Notes: generated by a model from the sequence alone, not told the origin. Positions 18,025 through 29,479 are shown, counted from the stretch's first letter. The stretch: 64,000 nucleotides of DNA from Rhizobiaceae bacterium (GCA_019635775.1 JAHBYU010000001.1:310001-374000); one strand, 5' to 3'. Translations and numbers: made by a program.

Positions 18025-19476
18025 ATGAAGCTCGACGACCTTGCCGGCCTGCTTGGTGCCCAAGGCGGCACATCTGCCGCCGAGGTCACTGCGGTGACTT
18101 CTGATTCGCGCAAAGTCACGCCCGGCACGGTCTTCGTCGCCGTCGTGGGAACGAAGGCCGACGGCTCGGCCTATGCCGCGGATGCGGCTCGGCGCGGCGC
18201 GGCTGCAATTGTCGCCGCCAGCGGTGCCTCCGTCGATTCAGGCGCGATCCCGGTCTTTCACGTTGACGATCCCCGGCTGGCCCTGGCCCGGCTCGCCGCG
18301 AAGATCTACCCGCGCCAGCCCGAAACGATGGTGGCGGTGACGGGCACCAGCGGCAAGACCTCGGTTGCCGCCTTCACCCGCCAGATCTGGGAGCATGAAG
18401 GCCATGCCGCCGCCAGCATCGGCACCACGGGCGTCGTGGCTCCGGGACGCAACGAATACGGCTCGCTCACCACGCCCGATCCTGTTGCCCTGCACCAGCT
18501 CCTGACGGAGCTTGCCGACGCGGGCGTCAGCCATGCGGCGATGGAAGCTTCAAGCCACGGGCTGGACCAGCGCCGGCTCGACGGCGTGCGTCTTTCGGCT
18601 GGCGGTTTCACCAATCTCGGCCGCGACCACATGGATTATCATCCGACGGTCGAGGACTATCACCGCGCCAAGCTGCGGCTGTTCGATACGCTCCTGCCGA
18701 AGGGCGCGCCCGCCGTCATCTTCGCGGACGACCAGTGGTCGCAGGCGACGATAGACGCTGCGAAGGCTGCCGGCCTGAAGGTTCTCACCGTCGGCCGGCG
18801 CGGCGATTTTCTCACGCTCAAGCGCGTCGAACACGAGCGCTATCGTCAGCGCGCGGAGATCGTCGCTGACGGTGTTGTGCACGAGATCGACCTGCCGCTG
18901 GCAGGCGATTTCCAGATATTCAACGCACTGGTCGCCGCCGGCCTTGCTGCCGCCACCGGAACGCCGGTCGGCAAGGCGCTCGCCGCGCTGGAAGACCTCA
19001 AGGGCGCGCCGGGTCGCCTTGATCTTGTCGGCACCACGCCGGGCGGCGCGCCCGCCTATGTCGACTATGCCCACAAGCCTGACGCCCTGGAGAATGTGTT
19101 GTCTTCCGTCAGGCCCTTCACGACCGGTCGCGTTGTGGTCGTTTTTGGCTGCGGTGGCGACCGTGATCGCGGCAAGCGCCCGATCATGGGGGAGATCGCA
19201 ACCCGTCTCGCGGACGTCGTCATCGTCACCGACGACAACCCGCGCTCGGAGGACCCGGCCACGATCCGCAGTGCGATCCTCGCTGCTGCCCCTCGCGCGA
19301 TCGAAATCGGCGATCGCCACGAGGCGATCCGGCAAGGCGTGGCTGTGCTCAGGCCGGGCGACACACTCATCGTTGCCGGAAAGGGACATGAGGAGGGCCA
19401 GACCGTCGGCGATGTCACCTTGCCGTTCTCCGATCATGAGGAAGTCCGCAAGGCATTGAAGGAATTCGCGACATGA
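18025..19476 (+). CDS. murE: MurE, UDP-MurNAc-L-Ala-D-Glu:meso-diaminopimelate ligase
   Basis: Cytosolic ATP-dependent ligase adding the third stem-peptide residue. The ATP loop TGTSGKT lies at about residues 106-112, and the DNPR motif at about 404-407 ([11 protein letters not shown]) marks specificity for meso-diaminopimelate rather than lysine. N-terminal Mur ligase domain, central ATPase and C-terminal domain are all present in 483 residues. The ribosome site is poor. The stop overlaps the murF start by four bases. Confidence 0.97.
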   Translation: MKLDDLAGLLGAQGGTSAAEVTAVTSDSRKVTPGTVFVAVVGTKADGSAYAADAARRGAAAIVAASGASVDSGAIPVFHVDDPRLALARLAAKIYPRQPETMVAVTGTSGKTSVAAFTRQIWEHEGHAAASIGTTGVVAPGRNEYGSLTTPDPVALHQLLTELADAGVSHAAMEASSHGLDQRRLDGVRLSAGGFTNLGRDHMDYHPTVEDYHRAKLRLFDTLLPKGAPAVIFADDQWSQATIDAAKAAGLKVLTVGRRGDFLTLKRVEHERYRQRAEIVADGVVHEIDLPLAGDFQIFNALVAAGLAAATGTPVGKALAALEDLKGAPGRLDLVGTTPGGAPAYVDYAHKPDALENVLSSVRPFTTGRVVVVFGCGGDRDRGKRPIMGEIATRLADVVIVTDDNPRSEDPATIRSAILAAAPRAIEIGDRHEAIRQGVAVLRPGDTLIVAGKGHEEGQTVGDVTLPFSDHEEVRKALKEFAT

Positions 19477-20906
19477 CCGCGCTCTGGCTGCCCGACGAAC
19501 TGGTTAGCGCGACTGGCGGCCGTCCGCTCGGGACAATGCCGCGGGCGATCACCGGTGTCTCCATCGACACGCGCAGTCTCGTGCCCGGCGACGCATTCTT
19601 TGCCATCCGTGGCGAGGCTATGGACGGGCACGACTTCGCCACCGCTGCCGTCAAGGCTGGCGCCAGCCTGCTGGTGGTGGCGGAAGGCAAGCTTCCTGCA
19701 CTCGGCCGGCTGACCGCGCCCATGATCGTCGTGCCGGATGTGCTTGTCGCGCTGGAACGGGCAGGTGCTGCTGCGCGCGCCCGCGCCCGCGCCAGGATCA
19801 TCGCGGTCACGGGTTCGGCTGGGAAGACCTCCACCAAGGAGGCGCTGCGCCATTGCCTTTCTGCTGTCGGCAAGGTCCATGCATCGGCGGCCTCGTTCAA
19901 CAATCATTGGGGCGTGCCGCTGACGCTGGCGCGCATGCATGCGGATTGCGACTACGCGATCTTCGAGATCGGCATGAACCATGAGGGCGAGATTCGCCCG
20001 CTGGTGAACATGGTCAGGCCGCACGTCGCGATTGTCACGCTCATCGCGGCAGCCCATCTCGGACATTTTCGGTCGCTTGACGACATCGCGCGCGCCAAGG
20101 CGGAGATATTCGAGGGTATCGAACCGGGTGGCGCGGCGCTGATCAACCGGGATGACGAGCGTTGGGGCCTGCTTGCCAAGATCGCTGGTCAACTCGCGGT
20201 CGGCAGGATTGCAGGTTTTGGCGAAAGCGAGGCGGCGGACTACCGCCTGACCAACCTTTCGCTGCATGCCGACCACTCACTCATTTCCGCTCTGGTCGCT
20301 GGCAGGGAAGTTGCTGCCCGCATAGGCGCTCCCGGTCGTCACGTCGTCCAGAATGCGCTTGCGGTTCTGGGTGCCGCCGATCTGGTTGGCGCGGATGTCG
20401 AGAAGGTCGCGCTGGCGCTCGCAACCCTTTCGGCGGAACCTGGTCGCGGCAAGCGTCACACGCTGAGGCATCCTGACGGCCCGATCACCCTGATCGACGA
20501 AAGCTATAACGCCAACCCGGCTTCGATGAAGGCGGCGCTCTCGCTGCTAGACGCCACGCCTGTAAACGGCAAGGGACGTCGCATCGCTGTATTGGGCGAC
20601 ATGCTGGAGCTGGGCGTGCATTCTGCGGCGCTACATGCCGGCCTTGCGGACCTCATCGCGGGGACCCGCACCGATGTGACCCTGCTCGCGGGACCGGAGA
20701 TGAAGTCGCTTGCCGAGGCGCTTCCCGAGGGCATGTCTTTCGAGTATCGCAGAGGTGCCGATGAGCTGAAGCCCGTCCTGATCGATATCGTCCGTCCGGG
20801 CGACGTGGTCATGATCAAGTCGTCCAAGGGGATTGGCTTCTCAAAGCTCGTCGACGCGCTTATCCGCCAGTTTCCGGCCGGCGCGGGCAGCGCCACGCCG
20901 TCCTGA
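19473..20906 (+). CDS. murF: MurF, UDP-MurNAc-tripeptide:D-Ala-D-Ala ligase
   Basis: Adds the D-Ala-D-Ala dipeptide made by Ddl (encoded 8 kb downstream) to complete UDP-MurNAc-pentapeptide. The 477-residue Mur ligase shows [14 protein letters not shown] (P-loop about 113-119), [13 protein letters not shown], and [14 protein letters not shown] in the C-terminal domain. Start overlaps the murE stop (ATGA); mraY follows after 21 bases. Confidence 0.97.
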   Translation: MTALWLPDELVSATGGRPLGTMPRAITGVSIDTRSLVPGDAFFAIRGEAMDGHDFATAAVKAGASLLVVAEGKLPALGRLTAPMIVVPDVLVALERAGAAARARARARIIAVTGSAGKTSTKEALRHCLSAVGKVHASAASFNNHWGVPLTLARMHADCDYAIFEIGMNHEGEIRPLVNMVRPHVAIVTLIAAAHLGHFRSLDDIARAKAEIFEGIEPGGAALINRDDERWGLLAKIAGQLAVGRIAGFGESEAADYRLTNLSLHADHSLISALVAGREVAARIGAPGRHVVQNALAVLGAADLVGADVEKVALALATLSAEPGRGKRHTLRHPDGPITLIDESYNANPASMKAALSLLDATPVNGKGRRIAVLGDMLELGVHSAALHAGLADLIAGTRTDVTLLAGPEMKSLAEALPEGMSFEYRRGADELKPVLIDIVRPGDVVMIKSSKGIGFSKLVDALIRQFPAGAGSATPS

Positions 20907-20927
20907 TCGTCCGGGGGGACTTCAAGC

Positions 20928-22010
20928 ATGCTCACGCTTCTCGTTGCTTTCGCCGATGACGTCTCGGCGTTCAACGTCTTCCGCTACATCACGTTCCGGA
21001 CAGGCGGCGCGCTCATCACGTCCGCGCTGATCGTCTTTATATTCGGGCCGGCCATCATCTCGTCGCTGCGCGTCAGGCAGGGCAAGGGACAGCCCATCCG
21101 TGCCGACGGTCCGCAGACCCATTTCAAGAAGGCCGGCACGCCCACCATGGGCGGACTGATGATCCTCACCGGCATTCTCGGGTCGAGCCTTTTGTGGGCG
21201 AACATATACAGCGTCTATGTCTGGGTCGTGCTGATGGTGACGGTCGGCTTCGGCGCGATCGGCTTCTATGACGATTATCTCAAGGTGACCAAGCAGTCGC
21301 ATCTCGGCTTTTCCGGCAAGGCACGCCTCGCCACCGAATTCGTCATCGCCGCCGTTGCCGCCTACATCATCATGAACGCCGGACAGGAGCCGTTCTCGTC
21401 CTCGCTGACATTTCCCTTCGTGAAAGACCTGATCATCAATCTGGGCTGGTTCTTCATCCCCTTCGCCTGTGTGGTCATTGTCGGTGCGGGCAATGCGGTC
21501 AACCTGACCGACGGTCTCGACGGTCTGGCAATTGTGCCCATCATGATCGCTGCGGCGTCTTTCGGCGTCATCGCCTATCTGTCGGGCAACGCCGTCTTCG
21601 CCGAATATCTCCAGATCCACTTCGTTCCCGGCACGGGCGAGCTTGCGGTCGTTCTCGGCGCGGTGATAGGCGCGGGCCTTGGCTTCCTCTGGTTCAACGC
21701 GCCGCCCGCCGCCATCTTCATGGGCGACACCGGCTCGCTGGCAATGGGCGGCCTGATCGGTACGATCGCCGTGGCCACCAAGCACGAGATCGTGCTCGCC
21801 ATCATCGGCGGCCTCTTTGTCATGGAGGCGCTGTCCGTCATTATCCAGGTCGGCTTCTTCAAGATGACCGGCAAGCGCGTCTTCCTGATGGCGCCCATAC
21901 ACCACCATTTCGAGAAGCTCGGCTGGACCGAGAGCCAGGTCGTGATCCGTTTCTGGATCATCGCCGTCATTCTGGCGCTCATCGGCCTATCGAGCCTCAA
22001 GTTGCGATAG
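20928..22010 (+). CDS. mraY: MraY, phospho-MurNAc-pentapeptide translocase
   Basis: Integral inner-membrane enzyme that joins phospho-MurNAc-pentapeptide to undecaprenyl phosphate, giving lipid I. The 360 residues contain about ten hydrophobic helices and the signatures [37 protein letters not shown] (Asp about residue 195) and [20 protein letters not shown], the metal- and uridine-binding segments of the family. GGGGGGAC precedes the ATG. Confidence 0.97.
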   Translation: MLTLLVAFADDVSAFNVFRYITFRTGGALITSALIVFIFGPAIISSLRVRQGKGQPIRADGPQTHFKKAGTPTMGGLMILTGILGSSLLWANIYSVYVWVVLMVTVGFGAIGFYDDYLKVTKQSHLGFSGKARLATEFVIAAVAAYIIMNAGQEPFSSSLTFPFVKDLIINLGWFFIPFACVVIVGAGNAVNLTDGLDGLAIVPIMIAAASFGVIAYLSGNAVFAEYLQIHFVPGTGELAVVLGAVIGAGLGFLWFNAPPAAIFMGDTGSLAMGGLIGTIAVATKHEIVLAIIGGLFVMEALSVIIQVGFFKMTGKRVFLMAPIHHHFEKLGWTESQVVIRFWIIAVILALIGLSSLKLR

Positions 22011-22022
22011 GAAAAGTCAGCC

Positions 22023-23426
22023 ATGATCCCGGCCCGTTCCTTCGGCGGCAAGCGTGTCGCACTTTTCGGCCTCGGGGGCTCGGGCATGGCAACGGCACTC
22101 GCACTCAAGGCGGGCGGTGCTGACGTCCTTGCATGGGACGACAATCCTGACAGCGTGGCGAAGGCTGCCGGCGAGGGTATTCCGACGGCAGACCTCAGGT
22201 CTGCCGACTGGAGCGGCTTTGCTTCCTTCGTTCTGTCGCCCGGCGTGCCGCTCACCCACCCCAAGCCGCACTGGACCGTTGAACTCGCGCGGGGCGCAGG
22301 CGTGGAGATCATAGGCGATGTCGAGCTGTTTTGCCGCGAGCGTGCGCTTCAGGCTCCCGACGCGCCTTTCATCGCGATCACCGGCACCAACGGCAAGTCG
22401 ACGACCACCGCGCTGACCGCGCATATCCTGAAGGCCGCCGGCCGCGACGCCCAGATGGGCGGCAATATCGGGCGCGCCGTGATGACCCTCGATCCGATCA
22501 GGCCCGACCGCTTCTATGTGGTCGAGTGTTCGTCTTACCAGATCGACCTTGCGCCCTCTATCAATCCGACTGCGGGTATCCTCCTCAACCTGACGCCTGA
22601 TCATCTCGACCGCCACGGCACGATGCAGCATTACGCGGCCATCAAGGAGCGCCTGGTCGCCGGCAGCGACACGGCCATCATAGGCGTCGACGACAGCTAT
22701 TGCGTGCAGATCGCTGACCGGCTGGAACGCGCCGGACGCCATGTCGTCCGCATCTCCAAGCGATTGCAGATCACGGACGGCTATTTCGCCGATGGCACGG
22801 ACCTGATGGAGGCCGAACACGGCCGCTACAACCGTGTCGGCTTCCTCGAGGGCATCGGGTCGCTGCGCGGCCAGCACAACGCGCAAAACGCACTTGCCGC
22901 CGTCGCGGCCTGCCTCAAGGTCAGGCTGGACCTCGGCGAGATCCAGTCTGGGCTGGAGAGCTTTCCCGGCCTTGCCCACCGCATGGAACAGGTCGGCAGG
23001 AAGGGCCACGTGCTTTTCGTCAACGACTCCAAGGCCACCAATGCGGATGCGGCCGCGCCCGCGTTGTCGTCGTTCCCGCGCATATACTGGATTGCCGGCG
23101 GCCTTCCCAAGGAAGGCGGCATTGAATCCCTTCGCGGCTATTTCCCGCGCATCGCCAAGGCATATCTGATTGGCGAGGGCGCTCCGGCCTTCTCGGTCAC
23201 GCTTGGCGAATCCGTCCCCTATGAGATTTCCGGGACGCTGGACGCCGCTGTCGAACATGCGGCCGCCGATGCGGCTGCGGATACCGCCGGCGAGGCGGTC
23301 GTTCTGCTTTCGCCAGCCTGCGCCAGTTTCGACCAGTTCAAGAATTTCGAGGTTCGGGGCGAAGCGTTCCGGCAAGCTGTCGGTAACATTGCCGGCGTAG
23401 AATCCATCGGTGGGAAAACGCTATGA
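22023..23426 (+). CDS. murD: MurD, UDP-MurNAc-L-Ala:D-glutamate ligase
   Basis: Second Mur ligase of the pathway. The 467 residues show an N-terminal Rossmann-like [17 protein letters not shown], the P-loop [13 protein letters not shown] (about residues 119-131), [10 protein letters not shown] and [11 protein letters not shown], followed by the C-terminal [20 protein letters not shown] typical of MurD. Starts 12 bases after mraY. Confidence 0.96.
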   Translation: MIPARSFGGKRVALFGLGGSGMATALALKAGGADVLAWDDNPDSVAKAAGEGIPTADLRSADWSGFASFVLSPGVPLTHPKPHWTVELARGAGVEIIGDVELFCRERALQAPDAPFIAITGTNGKSTTTALTAHILKAAGRDAQMGGNIGRAVMTLDPIRPDRFYVVECSSYQIDLAPSINPTAGILLNLTPDHLDRHGTMQHYAAIKERLVAGSDTAIIGVDDSYCVQIADRLERAGRHVVRISKRLQITDGYFADGTDLMEAEHGRYNRVGFLEGIGSLRGQHNAQNALAAVAACLKVRLDLGEIQSGLESFPGLAHRMEQVGRKGHVLFVNDSKATNADAAAPALSSFPRIYWIAGGLPKEGGIESLRGYFPRIAKAYLIGEGAPAFSVTLGESVPYEISGTLDAAVEHAAADAAADTAGEAVVLLSPACASFDQFKNFEVRGEAFRQAVGNIAGVESIGGKTL

Positions 23427-23472
23427 TTCGATCTGGCTGCCCCGCGCCGCAACCCGGATACAGGATGCTCCG

Positions 23473-24627
23473 ATGAAAAGCCGCCTCGACACAAGCCCCG
23501 TCGCCACCTGGTGGTGGACCGTCGATCGCTGGTTTCTTGCGGCATTCCTGTCGCTGATGGGGCTTGGCATCGTGCTTTCCTTCGCCGCCAGCCCGGCGGT
23601 CGCCGAGCGCATCGGTCTCGACAGCTTCCATTTCGCGACGCGCCAGATCGTCTACATGATCCCGGCCGTTATCGCGCTGCTGGCCGTCTCCTTCCTGAGT
23701 CCCCGGCAGATACGCCGCTTCTCCCTGCTTATGCTCGGCCTGATGCTGCTGCTGATGATCGCGGTCCTGTTCATCGGTGTCGAGGTCAAGGGCGCGCACC
23801 GCTGGCTCTCCATCGCGGGCGTGTCCATTCAGCCTTCCGAGTTCCTGAAGCCGGCTTTCGTTGTCATCTGTGCATGGCTCTTTGCCGAGCATCGCCGGCA
23901 GCCCGACATTCCGGGCAATCTCTTTGCCGTGATGCTTCTCGGCGTCGTGATAGCGCTTCTTCTTGCACAGCCCGACGTCGGGCAGACCACGCTCGTGCTC
24001 GGCACATGGGGCGTGATGTTCTTCATGGCCGGAATGCCGTGGCTTTGGATCGTCATCATCGGCGGGATGGCTGTTGCGGGCGCTGTCGGCGCCTACACGA
24101 TCTTCCCGCATGTGGCAGGCCGCATCGACCGTTTCATGACCGGTGAGGGCGACACCTTCCAGGTCGACATGGGGCGCGATGCGGTCATCAACGGCGGCTG
24201 GTTCGGCGTCGGGCCGGGTGAGGGCACGATCAAGCGCCTCATCCCGGACAGCCATGCCGACTTCGTCTTTTCGGTCGCCGGCGAGGAGTTCGGCATTGTG
24301 CTCTGCCTCCTCATCATGTCGCTGTTTGCCTTCATCGTACTGCGCGGGCTGATGACCGCCCTCAAGGAGGAGGACGATTTTACCCGCTTTGCCGTTGCCG
24401 GCCTCGTCGTGGTGTTCGGCTTCCAGTCGGTCATCAACATGGGCGTGAACCTTCAGCTCATGCCCGCCAAGGGCATGACGCTTCCTTTCATCTCCTATGG
24501 CGGCTCCTCGCTCATCGCCATCGCCATCTCGATGGGCATGGTCCTGGCGCTGACGCGTCGCAAACCCGAAAGGCGCAAGACCGTCGCTTTCGAGCGCACA
24601 CGCGGCAACATGATCCCGGCGGAGTAG
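23473..24627 (+). CDS. ftsW: FtsW, septal SEDS glycosyltransferase
   Basis: SEDS-family polymerase that extends glycan strands from lipid II at the septum together with FtsI. The 384 residues form about ten membrane helices with family motifs [45 protein letters not shown] and [22 protein letters not shown] at 23410 is in frame, but it overlaps murD and adds a non-membrane segment; I chose the ATG at 23473, which begins just before the conserved region. Inner membrane. Confidence 0.95.
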   Translation: MKSRLDTSPVATWWWTVDRWFLAAFLSLMGLGIVLSFAASPAVAERIGLDSFHFATRQIVYMIPAVIALLAVSFLSPRQIRRFSLLMLGLMLLLMIAVLFIGVEVKGAHRWLSIAGVSIQPSEFLKPAFVVICAWLFAEHRRQPDIPGNLFAVMLLGVVIALLLAQPDVGQTTLVLGTWGVMFFMAGMPWLWIVIIGGMAVAGAVGAYTIFPHVAGRIDRFMTGEGDTFQVDMGRDAVINGGWFGVGPGEGTIKRLIPDSHADFVFSVAGEEFGIVLCLLIMSLFAFIVLRGLMTALKEEDDFTRFAVAGLVVVFGFQSVINMGVNLQLMPAKGMTLPFISYGGSSLIAIAISMGMVLALTRRKPERRKTVAFERTRGNMIPAE

Positions 24628-24637
24628 CCAGACGATC

Positions 24638-25765
24638 ATGCCGAAAGGGACAATCCTTCTCGCAGCTGGCGGCACCGGCGGACATCTGTTTCCGGCGGAG
24701 GCGCTGGCGCACGAGATGATCGGGCGCGGCTGGAAGGTGCATCTGGCGACCGATGATCGCGCGGAACGCTTCGCCGGTCATTTTCCCGCCGCTGAGGTGC
24801 ATCCCGTCGCATCCGCCACGTTCGGTTCGAAGAATCCCATCGCCCTGGCGAAATCCTTCCTCACCATCTGGCGCGGTGTCCGCCAGTCCTCGCAGGTGAT
24901 CAACCGCATCAGGCCCGAGGTGGTCGTAGGGTTCGGCGGCTATCCGACTGTGCCTCCGCTCTATGCCGCCACCAGGCGTGGCGTCCCGACCATCATCCAT
25001 GAACAGAACGCCGTCATGGGGCGCGCCAACAAGGCGCTTGCCGCAAGGGTCACGGCGGTCGCAGGCGGCTTCCTGCCCGAAGACAAGGGTGCATACGCGT
25101 CCAAGACCTTCATCACGGGCAATCCGGTCCGGCCAGCGGTGTTGCAGGCAGCCGCGACGCCATACGCGCCGGCACGTCCCGGTGAGATGTTCCGGCTGCT
25201 TGTGTTCGGCGGAAGCCAGGGCGCGCAGTTCTTTTCCGATGCGATTCCGGCCGCGATCGCCGCTTTGCCGGCGGAGCTGCGCACACACCTGCTCGTCACC
25301 CAACAGGCCCGCGCCGACGATGTGGGGCGCGTCAAGGCTGCCTATGCCGAACTTGGCATGGTGCCGGAGGTATTGCCCTTCTTCACCGACATGGCCGCGC
25401 GCATCGCTGCCGCCAATCTGGTCATTTCCCGCTCGGGCGCTTCGACAGTGTCGGAGATCGCCGTGATCGGCAGGCCTGCCTTCCTCGTCCCCTATCCCTA
25501 TGCGCTGGATCACGACCAGGCGGCCAATGCCGCGGCGCTTGCGGCTGCCGGGGGAGCGGAGCTGCATCCGCAATCCACGCTTTCGACCGAACGTCTGGCT
25601 TCCCTCATCGGCGATGCCATTTCGCAGCCCGAAAGGCTCGAATCGATGGCTTCGGCGGCCAAATCCGCGGGAAAACCGGATGCCGCGCGGTTGCTCGCCG
25701 ACCTTGCAGAGGCTATTGCCTCGGGCAAATCGGTCGAGGAATTCAAGAAGGGATCACGGTCATGA
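24638..25765 (+). CDS. murG: MurG, lipid II-forming GlcNAc transferase
   Basis: Peripheral membrane GT28 glycosyltransferase adding GlcNAc to lipid I. Its N-terminal glycine-rich loop [18 protein letters not shown] and the later [35 protein letters not shown] and [12 protein letters not shown] are diagnostic UDP-GlcNAc-binding motifs. 375 residues. The stop overlaps the murC start (ATGA). Confidence 0.97.
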   Translation: MPKGTILLAAGGTGGHLFPAEALAHEMIGRGWKVHLATDDRAERFAGHFPAAEVHPVASATFGSKNPIALAKSFLTIWRGVRQSSQVINRIRPEVVVGFGGYPTVPPLYAATRRGVPTIIHEQNAVMGRANKALAARVTAVAGGFLPEDKGAYASKTFITGNPVRPAVLQAAATPYAPARPGEMFRLLVFGGSQGAQFFSDAIPAAIAALPAELRTHLLVTQQARADDVGRVKAAYAELGMVPEVLPFFTDMAARIAAANLVISRSGASTVSEIAVIGRPAFLVPYPYALDHDQAANAAALAAAGGAELHPQSTLSTERLASLIGDAISQPERLESMASAAKSAGKPDAARLLADLAEAIASGKSVEEFKKGSRS

Positions 25766-27189
25766 AGATGCCGCAGACCATCGGGCTGGTGCACTTCATT
25801 GGCATCGGCGGCATCGGCATGAGCGGCATTGCCGAGGTGTTGCACAATCTCGGCTACAAGGTGCAGGGCTCCGACCAGGCCGAAAGCGCCAACATCCAGC
25901 GCCTGCGCGAAAAGGGCATCGAGTGCTTTGTCGGCCATGCCGCCGAAAACCTCGGGGCGGCGGAAGTCGTGGTTGTTTCCACGGCTATCAAGAAGTCCAA
26001 TCCCGAGCTGAAGGCCGCGCGCGAAAAGCTCCTGCCCATCGTGCGCCGTGCCGAGATGCTGGCCGAGCTCATGCGCTTCCGCAACGCGGTCGCCATCGGC
26101 GGGACGCACGGCAAGACCACCACCACATCGATGATCGCCACCTTGCTCGACGCCGGCGGGCTCGATCCCACGGTTGTCAATGGCGGCATCATCAACGCCT
26201 ATGGCACCAATGCGCGCATGGGTGCTGGCGAGTGGATGGTCGTCGAGGCCGACGAAAGCGACGGCACCTTTCTCAAGCTTCCGGCCGATATCGCAGTCGT
26301 CACCAACATCGACCCGGAGCATCTCGACCACTACGGCACCTTCGACCACGTGCGCGATGCCTTCCGCCAGTTTGTCGAAAACGTGCCGTTCTACGGCTTC
26401 GGCGTCATGTGCACCGATCATCCCGAAGTGCAGGCGATGGTCGCGCGCATCGAGGATCGCCGCATCATCACCTATGGCGCGAACGCCCAGGCCGACGTTC
26501 GCTTCACCAACCACCGCATGCAAGGCGCAACGTCGCTCTTCGATGTCTCGATCCGCAACCGCAAGACCGGCGAAGACACGCTGATCGCAGACCTTGCCCT
26601 GCCCATGCCCGGCCGTCACAACGTCTCGAACGCGACGGCGGCCATCGCGGTCGCGCACGAGCTTGGAATACCCGCTGACGCCATCCGGCGCGGCCTGTCC
26701 GCCTTCGGCGGCGTCAAGCGCCGCTTCACCCACACCGGCTCGTGGAACGGGGTCGAGATCTTCGACGATTACGGCCACCATCCGGTCGAGATCAAGGCGG
26801 TTCTGAAAGCGGCCCGCGACGCAACGGCTGGCCGCGTCATCGCGATTGCCCAGCCGCACCGCTACACCCGTCTGCGCGACCTCTTCGACGAGTTTTCCGC
26901 CTGCTTCAACGATGCCAACACGGTCGCCATCGCGCCGGTCTATGCGGCCGGCGAGGACCCGATCGACGGCATCAATTCGGAAAAGCTCGTGCATCGCATC
27001 CGCTCGGGCGGCCATCGCGACGCACGCTATCTGGCCGACGCTTCCGCCATCGCGCCGATGGTGCGCGAGCTTGCCCGGCCGGGCGATTTCGTCGTCTTCC
27101 TCGGTGCGGGCAACATCACGCAGTGGGCCTATGCGCTGCCCAAGGAACTCGCCGCCGGCGGCGGCCCTGCCGGCGGGGACACTGCATGA
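25762..27189 (+). CDS. murC: MurC, UDP-MurNAc:L-alanine ligase
   Basis: First Mur ligase, adding L-Ala to UDP-MurNAc. Landmarks: [20 protein letters not shown], the P-loop [14 protein letters not shown] (about residues 113-126), [24 protein letters not shown] and [15 protein letters not shown]. 475 residues, as usual. Coupled to murG upstream and murB downstream by four-base overlaps. Confidence 0.97.
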   Translation: MKMPQTIGLVHFIGIGGIGMSGIAEVLHNLGYKVQGSDQAESANIQRLREKGIECFVGHAAENLGAAEVVVVSTAIKKSNPELKAAREKLLPIVRRAEMLAELMRFRNAVAIGGTHGKTTTTSMIATLLDAGGLDPTVVNGGIINAYGTNARMGAGEWMVVEADESDGTFLKLPADIAVVTNIDPEHLDHYGTFDHVRDAFRQFVENVPFYGFGVMCTDHPEVQAMVARIEDRRIITYGANAQADVRFTNHRMQGATSLFDVSIRNRKTGEDTLIADLALPMPGRHNVSNATAAIAVAHELGIPADAIRRGLSAFGGVKRRFTHTGSWNGVEIFDDYGHHPVEIKAVLKAARDATAGRVIAIAQPHRYTRLRDLFDEFSACFNDANTVAIAPVYAAGEDPIDGINSEKLVHRIRSGGHRDARYLADASAIAPMVRELARPGDFVVFLGAGNITQWAYALPKELAAGGGPAGGDTA

Positions 27190-28151
27190 TCAGGGGCGAA
27201 GCGCTTCTTGCCCGCCTCGGTGATCGGCTGAAAGACATTCGCGGCCGCATCACGCCGAACGCGGAGATGGACAAGATCACCTGGTTTCGCGCCGGTGGGC
27301 CGGCCGAGGCGCTTTACCAGCCTGCCGACGAGGACGATCTCGCCGTCTTTCTGAAGGCCGTTCCGCAAGATGTACCCCTGACCGTCGTGGGTATCGGCTC
27401 GAACCTCCTCGTGCGCGAGGGTGGCATACCGGGCTTCGTCATCCGGCTTTCGGCCAAAGGCTTCGGCGAGGCCGAGCTGATCACACCGACGCGCATCAGG
27501 GCTGGCGCCGCCATCCCCGACAAGCGTGTCGCCGCGCTGGCCTATGAGGCCGGCCTGGGAGGCTTCCATTTCTATCACGGCATACCGGGCGGCATTGGCG
27601 GAGCGCTGCGCATGAATGCCGGTGCAAACGGCGTGGAGACGCGCGAGCGTGTCGTCGAGGTTCGCGCGCTCGATCGCCAGGGCAACGTGCACACCCTTTC
27701 CAACGAGGAGATGGGCTACGCGTATCGCCATTCCTCCGCGCCTTCCGAGCTGATCTTCGTGTCCGCGATCTTCGAGGGCTATCCGGAGGACAAGGACAGG
27801 ATCAAGGCTGACATGGATGCCGTGCAGCATCATCGAGAGACGGTCCAGCCGATCCGGGAGAAGACCGGTGGCTCTACCTTCAAGAATCCCGAAGGCACGT
27901 CTGCCTGGAAGGAGATCGACAAGGCCGGTTGCCGCGGTCTGATGATCGGCGGCGCGCAGATGTCGCCCATGCACTGCAACTTCATGATCAATACCGGCAA
28001 TGCCACCGGCTACGATCTGGAATATCTCGGCGAGACTGTGCGGGCCCGCGTGCTGGAGGCGTCCGGGATAAGGCTCCAGTGGGAGATCAAGCGCATCGGT
28101 CTGTTCAAGCCCGGTCGCGAGGTGCAGGAGTTTCTGGGTCAGCTTCTTTGA
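27186..28151 (+). CDS. murB: MurB, UDP-N-acetylenolpyruvoylglucosamine reductase
   Basis: FAD-dependent reductase that makes UDP-MurNAc. The 321 residues carry the FAD-binding [13 protein letters not shown] and [14 protein letters not shown], the substrate segment [25 protein letters not shown], and the [10 protein letters not shown] loop typical of type II MurB. The frame is open upstream inside murC, but the ATGA overlap with the murC stop gives the natural start. The cluster breaks here: the next gene, ddlB, is 400 bp away. Confidence 0.96.
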   Translation: MIRGEALLARLGDRLKDIRGRITPNAEMDKITWFRAGGPAEALYQPADEDDLAVFLKAVPQDVPLTVVGIGSNLLVREGGIPGFVIRLSAKGFGEAELITPTRIRAGAAIPDKRVAALAYEAGLGGFHFYHGIPGGIGGALRMNAGANGVETRERVVEVRALDRQGNVHTLSNEEMGYAYRHSSAPSELIFVSAIFEGYPEDKDRIKADMDAVQHHRETVQPIREKTGGSTFKNPEGTSAWKEIDKAGCRGLMIGGAQMSPMHCNFMINTGNATGYDLEYLGETVRARVLEASGIRLQWEIKRIGLFKPGREVQEFLGQLL

Positions 28152-28157
28152 TGTCTT

Positions 28158-28508
28158 GAATCATCGTCTTTGCACGCTGATTCATGGTTTCGCGCTAAGC
28201 CTCTGTTCCTGAATCGAATTCCCGAATCCTTCGCGTTGGGGAGCCGTTTTTGTCGGCTGCTGGCCTTTGATGGTGATGATTTGCGCAGGCCCTTTGGGGC
28301 CTGCGCAAATCTATGCCGCAAGCACCGACAGTCGCGCCTGCTGCGCTTCCTGAGTCAAAAAAGTCATAGCCGAATCGGGAAATTACGGGCCTGTGATTTA
28401 GGTGCTTGCGCCTGAGTCAACTCTCTGATTCTTTCGGTTAACAGCGTTTCCTGATTTGAGTCGGCCGCGTCGTTTCGTCCGGGCAGTTTCGCCGGAGGAC
28501 TCGGACTC
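28158..28508. promoter_or_regulatory. Dense cluster of eleven GANTC (CcrM-type) sites in the murB-ddlB gap
   Basis: GANTC occurs at 28158, 28179, 28211, 28224, 28352, 28372, 28414, 28427, 28458, 28498 and 28504. About 1.4 would be expected in 351 bp at equal base composition. Most sit in a (C/T)TGANTC(A/G) context. The first two groups of four have similar spacing (21, 32, 13 and 20, 42, 13) and flank a perfect hairpin. GANTC is the methylation target of the alphaproteobacterial cell-cycle enzyme CcrM, and GcrA acts at methylated GANTC promoters, so cell-cycle control of the ddlB-ftsQ-ftsA-ftsZ unit is the obvious inference. I see no protein gene in this 400-bp gap; a small RNA is possible. 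Confidence 0.6.
28278..28311. repeat. Perfect 15-bp inverted repeat (hairpin) between murB and ddlB
   Basis: GATTTGCGCAGGCCC (28278-28292) is followed by a TTTG loop and its exact reverse complement (28297-28311). The transcript would form a very stable stem-loop. No T-tract follows in either direction, so it is not a classical intrinsic terminator; it may protect the 3' end of the long mraZ-murB mRNA, be part of a small RNA, or be a protein-binding palindrome. It sits in the centre of the GANTC cluster. Confidence 0.8.
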
Positions 28509-28552
28509 TGCCCGAAGACGGGGAGCGCGCTGCGAGGGGATTTGCAGGGCGA

Positions 28553-29479
28553 ATGAAGTCGAAGCACGTTGCGGTGTTGATGGGAGGGTTTTCGTCGGAG
28601 CGACCGGTGTCGCTTTCGTCGGGAAAAGCCTGCGCCGACACGCTCGAGGCTGAAGGCTATCGGGTCACCCGTGTCGATGTCGATCGCAATGTCGGTTCGG
28701 TGCTCGCTGAGCTCCGGCCCGATGTGGCATTCAACGCGCTGCATGGCCCCTACGGCGAGGACGGTACCATCCAGGGCGTCCTCGAATATCTCGATATTCC
28801 CTACACCCATTCCGGGGTGCTCGCCTCGGCTCTGGCCATGAACAAGATCCAGGCCAAGAAGGTCGCCAAGACTGCCGGCATTCCGGTAGCGGAATCGAAG
28901 ATCGTCAACCGCTTTCATGTCACCGACAAGCATCCGATGCCTGCGCCCTATGTGGTGAAGCCGGTCAATGAGGGGTCGAGCTTTGGCGTCGTGATCGTGA
29001 AAGAGGATCGCTCGCATCCGCCTCAGGTCATCTCGTCGTCCGAATGGCGCTACGGCGATACGGTCATGGTCGAGCGTTACGTCTATGGTCGCGAACTGAC
29101 CTGCGCGGTCATGGGCGATGTCGCGCTTGGCGTGTGCGAGATCATCCCGACCGGTCATGCCTTCTACGACTACGACTCCAAATATGTCCCCGGCGGATCA
29201 AAACATGAGATACCGGCTAAAATTTCACTAAATATTTACCAAAAGATACAGACACTAGCCCTGAAGGCACACCAAGCAATCGGCTGCCGGGGCGTTTCCC
29301 GATCGGACTTCCGTTACGACGATCGCCATTCGGAAAATGGCGAGCTCATCTGGCTCGAAGTCAACACCCAGCCCGGCATGACTCCGACGTCGCTCGTGCC
29401 CGAAATAGCCGCGCAAGCGGGGCATTCGTTTGGTGAATTGTTGAGTTGGATGGTGGAGGACGCTTCGTGTTCGCGTTGA
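28553..29479 (+). CDS. ddlB: D-alanine--D-alanine ligase
   Basis: ATP-grasp enzyme that makes D-Ala-D-Ala for MurF. The 308 residues show [55 protein letters not shown], and [17 protein letters not shown] (metal and substrate site). The stretch coding residues about 215-243 is AT-rich with codons rare elsewhere in the window (see the island at 29197-29280), but the protein sequence there still fits the family. The 3' end overlaps the likely ftsQ start by 13 bases. Confidence 0.96.
   Translation: MKSKHVAVLMGGFSSERPVSLSSGKACADTLEAEGYRVTRVDVDRNVGSVLAELRPDVAFNALHGPYGEDGTIQGVLEYLDIPYTHSGVLASALAMNKIQAKKVAKTAGIPVAESKIVNRFHVTDKHPMPAPYVVKPVNEGSSFGVVIVKEDRSHPPQVISSSEWRYGDTVMVERYVYGRELTCAVMGDVALGVCEIIPTGHAFYDYDSKYVPGGSKHEIPAKISLNIYQKIQTLALKAHQAIGCRGVSRSDFRYDDRHSENGELIWLEVNTQPGMTPTSLVPEIAAQAGHSFGELLSWMVEDASCSR
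29197..29280. other. AT-rich, codon-atypical island inside ddlB
   Basis: By hand count only 31 of 84 bases are G or C, and 7 of 34 in the core 29217-29250, against clearly GC-rich flanks. Codons such as TCA, ATA, CTA, AAA and ACA cluster here. The core reads CTAA-7-CTAA (29217-29231), resembling the spacing of a CtrA box (TTAA-7-TTAA) with one T-to-C change in each half. It lies about 190-270 bases before ftsQ, so an internal ftsQAZ promoter or operator is conceivable, as E. coli has ftsQ promoters within ddlB. A recombination patch is the alternative. Confidence 0.5.

Noticed and set aside
16336..18063. 575-codon open frame antisense to ftsI
   Set aside because: ftsI carries every catalytic motif on the other strand; the antisense product is His/Gln/Asp-rich, as expected from mirrored GC-rich codons.
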